Part shown: piece after piece, positions 58,361-64,000 of the stretch
Position numbering within the stretch: position 1 is the stretch's first letter
How the letters are laid out: every line of letters starts with the position of its first letter
Assembly (NCBI RefSeq): GCF_000631985.1
Contig: NZ_JFYN01000001.1
Span: forward strand, 372,001-436,000
Direction of reading: 5' to 3'
DNA: 64,000 nt
Source: Pseudomonas sp. RIT288
Lineage (GTDB): Bacteria > Pseudomonadota > Gammaproteobacteria > Pseudomonadales > Pseudomonadaceae
Program-made: the position numbers and the translations under genes
The notes under the pieces: model-generated
Seen by the model: the letters and a program-made list of their open reading frames with translations, nothing else
Told to the model about the DNA's origin: nothing
Databases searched by the model: none

Positions 58361-58687
58361 TCAGATAGGGCGGCTGCCGTACTTGTTGTCCGGCTTCTTG
58401 GGCGGATCGGCGACCACGTTGGCCTCCACTTCCTGCACCTTGCCGCCGCGCGCAAGGAATTCTTCCATGGCCTTGGCCAGGGCGTCGCGTTCCTTGTTCT
58501 TGGCTTCGATGCTCGGCAACTCGTCGACCGACACCGCAGCCTTGGCTTTGCCTTTGGCAGCCGGGGCCGGCGTTTCGTCACCGCCATCGTCGTCAGCAAC
58601 GTCTTCCGCTGCTGCTTCCAGGCCTTCCTCGGCCTCGTCTTCGTCGCCTACTTCGAGGTCGTCGTTTTCCAGATCATCGTCGCTCAT
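58361..58687 (-). CDS. sutA: Transcriptional regulator SutA
   Basis: A 108-residue RNA polymerase-binding protein. The N-terminal ~50 residues are strongly acidic (DDLENDDLEVGDEDEAEEGL) and likely disordered. The conserved part is LPSIEAKNKERDALAKAMEE, FLARGGKVQEVEANVV and the tail ADPPKKPDNKYGSRPI, matching P. aeruginosa SutA. SutA is a growth-arrest factor that promotes transcription in slow-growing cells. Single gene, between terminator and yjbQ. Confidence 0.9.
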   Translation of the reverse strand: MSDDDLENDDLEVGDEDEAEEGLEAAAEDVADDDGGDETPAPAAKGKAKAAVSVDELPSIEAKNKERDALAKAMEEFLARGGKVQEVEANVVADPPKKPDNKYGSRPI

Positions 58688-58789
58688 GTTCTACCTCATG
58701 ACTTGCGAAAAGCAGATTAGTTATAGACCAGCTTTGGCGACTGTCGAAAGTCGCCGTAAAAAAATCGGTAACCGCTGGTGACCAACGGT

Positions 58790-59215
58790 TTACGCCCCTT
58801 CACCGTGCAGGGTGGCGAGGACTTTACGGGCACCGCCATGATCACGGTGCTCGCCCAGATAAACACCTTGCCAGGTGCCCAGAGCCAGTCGCCCTGCCGA
58901 AACCGGCAGACTGATCTGGCAGCCAAGTACGCTGGCCTTGAAGTGCGCCGGGAGGTCGTCCAGGCCTTCGTCGTTATGCTCATAGCCATCTGTTCCTTGT
59001 GGGATCAGACGATTGAAAAATCGTTCGAAGTCGCGACGGACCGCCGGATCGGCGTTCTCGTTGATGGTCAACGACGCCGAGGTATGCTGCAGCCACAAAT
59101 GCAACAGACCGACCCGGCACGCCTTGAGTTCAGGCAGGCCGGCGAGTAACTCGTCCGTTACCAGATGAAAGCCCCGGGGCCGTGCCCGCAGGGTTATCAG
59201 AGTCTGTTGCCACAT
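58790..59215 (-). CDS. yjbQ: YjbQ family protein (UPF0047)
   Basis: A 141-residue cytoplasmic protein with the conserved UPF0047 blocks [40 protein letters not shown] (metal-type His/Asp/Glu) and [20 protein letters not shown]. Overproduced homologues show weak thiamin phosphate synthase activity in E. coli; the true role is unknown. The Met at 59215 begins the family's MWQQ start. Confidence 0.88.
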   Translation of the reverse strand: MWQQTLITLRARPRGFHLVTDELLAGLPELKACRVGLLHLWLQHTSASLTINENADPAVRRDFERFFNRLIPQGTDGYEHNDEGLDDLPAHFKASVLGCQISLPVSAGRLALGTWQGVYLGEHRDHGGARKVLATLHGEGA

Positions 59216-59385
59216 ACAGTTCTCCGCACGTTCGGGGCGCATTCTAGCGCGCTCTGGGAAAAAACAAAGGCCCTAATATTCCTGCAATGATGTAAGCCAT
59301 TGGCCGCAGAAAAACGCGTGTCGTAAACACGACCAAAGCCGTACGAAAAATCCTTTCAGCCACTACCTGAATGACAAATTTCAGA

Positions 59386-59419
59386 CAAAAAAATGCCCGG
59401 CAAGCCGGGCAAATTTTTT
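59386..59419. terminator. Terminator downstream of amtB
   Basis: The stem TGCCCGGC/GCCGGGCA with AAAAAAA and TTTTTT flanks lies 13 bp past the amtB stop. Confidence 0.88.
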
Positions 59420-59431
59420 CGATGCGCGTAC

Positions 59432-60769
59432 TTACAGGTTGTAGCCGCGTTCGTTGTGTTGAGCCAGGTCCAGACCCACTGCCTCTTCTTCCTCGGTCAC
59501 ACGCAGACCCATAACGGCGTCCAGGACCTTGAGGATGATGAAGGTGACGATCGCGGTGTAGATCACCGTGAAGCCGACACCTTTGCACTGAATCCACACT
59601 TGAGCGGCGATGTCGGTGACGGTGCCGAAGCCACCCAGCGACGGTGCAGCGAACACACCGGTGAGGATCGCACCGAGGATACCGCCGATACCGTGTACGC
59701 CGAATGCATCCAGGGAGTCGTCATAGCCGAGTTTGCGTTTCAGGGTGGTGGCGCAGAAGAAGCACACCACGCCTGCCGCCAGACCGATCACCAGTGCGCC
59801 CATCGGGCCAACGGTGCCCGCAGCCGGAGTAATCGCCACCAGACCGGCAACCACACCCGAGGCGATGCCCAGAGCACTTGGTTTGCCGTGAGTGATCCAC
59901 TCGGCGAACATCCAGCCCAGAGCCGCTGCAGCGGTTGCAATCTGAGTGACCAGCATCGCCATGCCGGCGGTGCCGTTGGCGGCTGCGGCGGAGCCTGCGT
60001 TGAAGCCGAACCAGCCAACCCACAGCATCGCCGCGCCCATCAGGGTGTAACCGAGGTTGTGCGGCGCCATCGGGGTAGTCGGGAAGCCTTTGCGCTTGCC
60101 CAATACCAGGCAGGCAATCAGACCAGCCACACCGGCGTTGATATGCACCACGGTGCCGCCCGCGAAGTCCAGCACGCCCCAGTCCCACATCAGGCCGCCG
60201 TTGCCGGACCAGACCATGTGCGCGATCGGTGCATAGACGAGGGTGAACCAGATGCCCATGAAGATCAGCATCGCGGAGAACTTCATCCGCTCGGCGAATG
60301 CACCGACAATCAGCGCCGGGGTGATGATCGCGAAGGTCATCTGGAAGGTGATGAACACCGCCTCGGGGAACAGCGCCGCAGGGCCGGTCAGGCTCGAAGG
60401 TGTGACACCGGCGAGGAACGCCTTGCCCATGCCGCCGAAGAACGAGTTGAAATTGACGACGCCCTGCTCCATGCCGGTGGTGTCGAACGCAATGCTGTAG
60501 CCATAAATGACCCACAGGATGCTGATCAGACCGGTAATGGCGAAGCACTGCATCATCACGGAAAGAATGTTTTTCGAGCGAACCATGCCGCCGTAAAACA
60601 GCGCCAGGCCCGGGATGGTCATGAACAGCACGAGGGCTGTCGAGGTGAGCATCCAGGCGGTGTCGCCGGAATTGAGGACCGGGGCCGCCACTTCGTCTGC
60701 CGCCATTGCAAGGCCGGGCATTACGATGGACAACAGGGCTCCTAGCCCTGCGAATTTACGCAGAGTCAT
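59432..60769 (-). CDS. amtB: Ammonium transporter AmtB
   Basis: A 445-residue inner-membrane ammonium channel. The signal peptide is about 1-23 (GLAMAADE). Eleven membrane helices follow, with NSGDTAWMLTSTALVLFMT, the signature DFAGGTVVHINAG containing the first pore His, and a later HGIGG with the second. The GlnK-binding cytoplasmic C-tail is VTEEEEAVGLDLAQHNERGY. It is the second gene of the glnK-amtB operon, 37 bp after glnK. Confidence 0.95.
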   Translation of the reverse strand: MTLRKFAGLGALLSIVMPGLAMAADEVAAPVLNSGDTAWMLTSTALVLFMTIPGLALFYGGMVRSKNILSVMMQCFAITGLISILWVIYGYSIAFDTTGMEQGVVNFNSFFGGMGKAFLAGVTPSSLTGPAALFPEAVFITFQMTFAIITPALIVGAFAERMKFSAMLIFMGIWFTLVYAPIAHMVWSGNGGLMWDWGVLDFAGGTVVHINAGVAGLIACLVLGKRKGFPTTPMAPHNLGYTLMGAAMLWVGWFGFNAGSAAAANGTAGMAMLVTQIATAAAALGWMFAEWITHGKPSALGIASGVVAGLVAITPAAGTVGPMGALVIGLAAGVVCFFCATTLKRKLGYDDSLDAFGVHGIGGILGAILTGVFAAPSLGGFGTVTDIAAQVWIQCKGVGFTVIYTAIVTFIILKVLDAVMGLRVTEEEEAVGLDLAQHNERGYNL

Positions 60770-60805
60770 ATTGTTTTCTCCTGGGGCGTTGGGGTTTGTG
60801 GCGGC

Positions 60806-61384
<579 letters not shown>

Positions 61385-61436
61385 TCAATCCCTTGGCCGC
61401 TGTCGCAACGCAATGCGCGCGAAACGCCATCCGGAT

Positions 61437-61455
61437 ACGCACAACAACGGTGCGT
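61437..61455 (-). promoter_or_regulatory. NtrC-type enhancer site for glnK-amtB
   Basis: The palindrome ACGCAC-AACAACG-GTGCGT has the GCAC-N7-GTGC core of NtrC sites and is centred about 109 bp upstream of the predicted sigma-54 start, a normal enhancer distance. Confidence 0.65.
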
Positions 61456-61557
61456 CGCCGTCCGCCCCCCTGCGCGAAAAGCGTGCATCCCTGACCACGG
61501 GATTGACTATAGACACTGCGTGATACACTGCCGGCCATTGTTTCCAGGACATCCACC

Positions 61558-61818
61558 ATGCTCGCGCCCAAAGACTTCCTCGACGCCCTGAGCGGCACCG
61601 CCTCCCGCCTGTTCAGCGGCGACACCCCGCTGCCGAAAGCCGAAATCGAAAGCCAGTTCAAAATGCTGCTGCAAAGTGCGTTCAGCAAACTCGATTTGGT
61701 GAGCCGTGAAGAGTTTGATAGTCAGATGGTTGTATTGGCACGTACTCGCGCTCGCCTCGAAAGCCTTGAGGCCAAAGTCGCAGAGCTGGAAGCCAAGCTG
61801 ACGCCACCGACCGAGTAA
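61558..61818 (+). CDS. ubiK: Ubiquinone biosynthesis accessory factor UbiK (YqiC)
   Basis: An 86-residue protein of the BMFP family. The N-terminal amphipathic part is MLAPKDFLDALSGTASRLFS, then IESQFKMLLQSAFSKLDLVSREEFD, and a C-terminal coiled coil (LARTRARLESLEAKVAELEA). UbiK binds UbiJ and lipid and assists the aerobic ubiquinone complex. Single gene with a divergent promoter region shared with glnK. Confidence 0.92.
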   Translation: MLAPKDFLDALSGTASRLFSGDTPLPKAEIESQFKMLLQSAFSKLDLVSREEFDSQMVVLARTRARLESLEAKVAELEAKLTPPTE

Positions 61819-61869
61819 GTCTGCAGACTCTGAGCCAAAGTGCCTTGAAGTCTGCGAAAGAAATTAAAC

Positions 61870-61891
61870 CGCTCCTGCCTAGGCAGGAGCG
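61870..61891. terminator. 22-bp perfect palindrome downstream of ubiK
   Basis: CGCTCCTGCC-TA-GGCAGGAGCG is a perfect stem, flanked by AAATTAAAC on one side and ATTT on the other. It can form a terminator for ubiK, although the T-run is short; the minus strand has the better T-run. Confidence 0.6.
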
Positions 61892-61992
61892 ATTTCCGTC
61901 AGATCAATCCTCTACAACGAATTATTCCAACGGTCTCGCAGAAACTCGTACAGGCGAAAAGCCCATAACGTGATTCTGACGAGGCGCCACAT

Positions 61993-62142
61993 ATGTTTAA
62001 GAAACTTAGACATACTTTGGCCCTCCTTGCGTGGGGCCAAACCTCCGATGCACTTTCCGGCATACGAACACCTTCGGGACTACACGTGAGTGTGTCCGCA
62101 AAGGATACGCAGGCCTTGGCCTCACCGAAGCCTGCAAACTGA
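61993..62142 (+). other. Possible 49-residue ORF followed by a terminator
   Basis: The frame reads MFKKLRHTLALLAWGQTSDA and continues for 29 more residues to TGA, with GAGG 8 bp before the ATG. The N-terminus (KK-LRH then a short hydrophobic stretch) looks like a weak membrane-targeting segment. The stop codon falls at the foot of a terminator hairpin, so a discrete short transcript is likely whether or not it is translated. I do not recognise the peptide. The minus strand over the same region is also open, which lowers confidence. Confidence 0.3.
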
Positions 62143-62169
62143 AACCGTCTCCTCAAGGCGGTTTTTTTT
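62142..62169 (+). terminator. Rho-independent terminator upstream of comM
   Basis: The inverted repeat AAACCG/CGGTTT has an 11-nt loop followed by eight T's in total. It ends any plus-strand transcript arriving from the 61.9-62.1 kb region. Confidence 0.65.
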
Positions 62170-62296
62170 CGTTTCGACATTGGTTGACCACTTCCCGCAA
62201 CATCCGGTGAAAGTTCGCCTCCGCCTGATCGACCTTCCCCAACTACCCTTCAAAAACCCGCAGGAAGCGGCTCCCGATTCAGTTCAAGGAACGACC

Positions 62297-63790
62297 ATGT
62301 CCCTCTCCATCGTCCACAGTCGCGCCCAGATAGGCGTGGATGCTCCCGCCGTCACCGTCGAAGTTCATCTGGCCAACGGTCTGCCGTCGCTGACCATGGT
62401 CGGGCTGCCCGAGGCGGCGGTGAAGGAGAGCAAGGACCGGGTGCGCAGCGCGATCATCAATTCCGGGCTGCAGTTTCCGGCGCGGCGCATAACGTTGAAT
62501 CTGGCGCCGGCGGACTTGCCCAAGGACGGCGGGCGCTTTGATCTGGCGATTGCCTTGGGGATTCTGTCGGCGAGTGTGCAGGTACCGTGTCTGACGCTGG
62601 ATGATGTGGAATGCCTTGGTGAATTGGCGTTGTCCGGCGCTGTGCGGCCGGTACGCGGGGTGTTGCCGGCGGCGCTGGCGGCGCGCAAGGCCGGGCGGGC
62701 ACTGGTGGTGCCGCGGGCGAATGCCGAAGAAGCGTGCCTGGCCTCGGGATTGAAGGTGTTTGCGGTGGATCATCTGCTGGAAGCAGTGGCGCATTTCAAC
62801 GGGCATACGCCGGTCGAGCCTTATGTATCGAACGGGCTTATCCATGCGGCGAAACCTTATCCCGACCTCAATGAGGTGCAAGGTCAGATAGCCGCGAAAC
62901 GAGCGCTGCTGATTGCGGCGGCGGGCGCGCACAACCTGTTGTTCAGTGGGCCACCGGGGACGGGCAAGACCTTGTTGGCAAGTCGCTTGCCGGGACTGCT
63001 GCCACCGCTTTCCGAATGCGAGGCGCTGGAAGTCGCGGCGATTCAATCGGTCGCCAGCGGTGTGCCGCTGACCCATTGGCCGCAGCGTCCATTCCGTCAA
63101 CCGCACCATTCTGCATCGGGGCCGGCGCTGGTCGGTGGCAGCTCGAAACCACAACCCGGCGAGATCACCCTCGCCCACCACGGTGTGCTGTTTCTCGACG
63201 AGCTGCCGGAGTTTGATCGCAAGGTGCTGGAGGTGCTGCGCGAGCCGCTGGAATCCGGGTATATCGTGATTGCCCGAGCCAAGGATCGCGTGCGTTTTCC
63301 GGCGCGCTTCCAGTTGGTGGCGGCGATGAATCCGTGTCCCTGTGGATATCTTGGCGAGCCGAGCGGCAAGTGTTCATGCACGCCGGACATGGTGCAGCGT
63401 TACCGCAACAAGCTATCGGGGCCGTTGCTGGATCGGATCGATCTGCACCTGACGGTGGCGCGGGAAGCGACGGCATTGAATCCGGCAGTGAAGCCTGGCG
63501 AGGATAGCGCCAGTGCGGCAGCCGTGGTGGCCGAGGCGCGGGAACGCCAGCAAAAGCGTCAGCGTTGTGCCAATGCGTTCCTCGATCTGCCAGGCCTGAA
63601 GCGGCACTGCCAGTTATCCACAGCCGATGAGAAATGGCTGGAGTCAGCCTGTGAACGGCTGACCTTGTCACTACGCTCAGCCCATCGTTTGCTCAAGGTC
63701 GCCAGAACCCTGGCAGACCTTGAGCAAGTCGATGCAATCAGCCGTGAGCATCTGGCCGAGGCGCTGCAGTATCGTCCGGCGACGCCTTAA
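62297..63790 (+). CDS. comM: YifB/ComM family Mg-chelatase-like AAA+ ATPase
   Basis: A 497-residue cytoplasmic ATPase. The N-terminal Lon-protease-like domain is about 1-170 (MSLSIVHSRAQIGVDAPAVT, GLPEAAVKESKDRVRSAI). The AAA+ domain has Walker A GPPGTGKTLLASRLPGLLPP (about 217), Walker B VLFLDELPEFDRKVLEVLRE and the zinc-like CPCGYLGEPSGKCSC cysteines. The C-terminal Mg-chelatase domain ends at about 490. ComM is a hexameric branch-migration helicase in natural transformation. The ATG at 62297 (AAGGA upstream) is the family start; 69 codons of open frame before it are not conserved. Confidence 0.93.
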   Translation: MSLSIVHSRAQIGVDAPAVTVEVHLANGLPSLTMVGLPEAAVKESKDRVRSAIINSGLQFPARRITLNLAPADLPKDGGRFDLAIALGILSASVQVPCLTLDDVECLGELALSGAVRPVRGVLPAALAARKAGRALVVPRANAEEACLASGLKVFAVDHLLEAVAHFNGHTPVEPYVSNGLIHAAKPYPDLNEVQGQIAAKRALLIAAAGAHNLLFSGPPGTGKTLLASRLPGLLPPLSECEALEVAAIQSVASGVPLTHWPQRPFRQPHHSASGPALVGGSSKPQPGEITLAHHGVLFLDELPEFDRKVLEVLREPLESGYIVIARAKDRVRFPARFQLVAAMNPCPCGYLGEPSGKCSCTPDMVQRYRNKLSGPLLDRIDLHLTVAREATALNPAVKPGEDSASAAAVVAEARERQQKRQRCANAFLDLPGLKRHCQLSTADEKWLESACERLTLSLRSAHRLLKVARTLADLEQVDAISREHLAEALQYRPATP

Positions 63791-64000
63791 TGCTCGGTCA
63801 GATCAACCAACGGCGTCTGCCGTACTTCAGTTTCACGCCCGGCCTGAATTTCGCTCACGCGCTTCAACGCATTATCCACTGCGCCTTTATCTGCCAGCAG
63901 GCTGTAGCTGATCTGAAATTGTTGACTGGCCTTTGGCGCAATGCTCGGGACCAGATTCAGCGGACGTTGATAGCGGCGGTTGTAGGAAAAACTGGTGCCC
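63787..64000 (-). CDS. C-terminal fragment of an unidentified protein (5' part beyond window)
   Basis: The last 70 codons of a minus-strand gene read GTSFSYNRRYQRPLNLVPSI near the window edge and end TPLVDLTEH before TAA. The frame has protein-like composition. It overlaps the comM stop by 3 bp (convergent ends). I do not recognise the family from this fragment. Confidence 0.6.
   Translation of the reverse strand, partial: GTSFSYNRRYQRPLNLVPSIAPKASQQFQISYSLLADKGAVDNALKRVSEIQAGRETEVRQTPLVDLTEH

Larger units (their letters stand above)
61819..62296. other. 478-bp region between ubiK and comM
   Basis: It holds a 22-bp palindrome (61870-61891), a possible 49-residue plus-strand ORF (61993-62142) ending at a terminator, and on the minus strand a 93-codon open frame (61899-62180). 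The last ~120 bp before comM show no feature except the comM ribosome-binding site (AAGGA). Confidence 0.55.

Noticed and set aside
61899..62180. 93-codon minus-strand frame between ubiK and comM
   Set aside because: Its first codons are the complement of the terminator T-run (KRKKT), the ribosome-binding site is weak and no family is recognised; noted only in the finding on this region.

Overview
The window is about 64 kb of GC-rich chromosome from a Pseudomonas, most likely the P. fluorescens group. Evidence: the gene order algP - FKBP isomerase - algQ - dsbB - hemY/X/D/C - algR - argH - cyaA - rnk - cyaY - lptM - lysA - dapF - DUF484 - xerC - HAD, then sutA - amtB - glnK - ubiK - comM, is the order known from Pseudomonas (assignment from memory, not a search). 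The eleven REP doublets of P. fluorescens type point the same way. No rRNA, tRNA, phage, IS or CRISPR is visible. Nearly all of it is core chromosome with a few accessory insertions.

Layout. 1-7 kb: end of an ABC-2 permease, a FliL-like protein, a quinone oxidoreductase, a TonB-domain protein, a periplasmic histidine phosphatase, glpT with a GlpR-like operator, chaC, and a PagP-like outer-membrane acyltransferase behind a PhoP-type box. 7-13.5 kb: a ferredoxin-type reductase coupled to ubiD, an OafA/SGNH acyltransferase, rho and trxA. 13.6-17.5 kb: a FadR-type regulator divergent from a four-gene polar amino acid ABC transporter, which looks inserted between trxA and ppx. 17.7-22.6 kb: ppx and ppk converging, then hemB. 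22.8-28 kb: DedA protein, elbB, yaiI, a cytochrome c/FTR1 iron permease and a LysR regulator. 28.2-33 kb: an envelope cluster of two COG3014 lipoproteins, a YcfL lipoprotein, LpoB and a second LpoB/CsgG-like protein. 33-38 kb: LysE exporter, MscS channel coupled to ABC-F yheS, a TIGR02444 protein and histone-like algP.

38-47 kb: FKBP isomerase, anti-sigma factor algQ, dsbB, the coupled hemCDXY operon, algR (without a neighbouring algZ sensor) and argH. 47-53 kb: a GST, two small conserved proteins, class I adenylate cyclase, rnk, a DUF1289 protein and cyaY. 53.5-58 kb: a compact lptM-lysA-dapF-DUF484-xerC-HAD operon. 58-64 kb: sutA, yjbQ, glnK-amtB with a visible sigma-54 promoter and NtrC-type palindrome, ubiK, a possible 49-residue ORF ending at a terminator, comM, and a 3' fragment of one more gene.

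Functional themes are tetrapyrrole synthesis (hemB, hemCDXY), envelope and peptidoglycan maintenance (LpoB cluster, PagP-like, dsbB, lptM, dapF), global control (rho, algR, algQ, algP, cyaA, rnk, sutA, glnK) and polyphosphate turnover (ppx/ppk). The least described parts are the COG3014/LpoB cluster, the PhoP-box/PagP-like pair and the short ORF upstream of comM.
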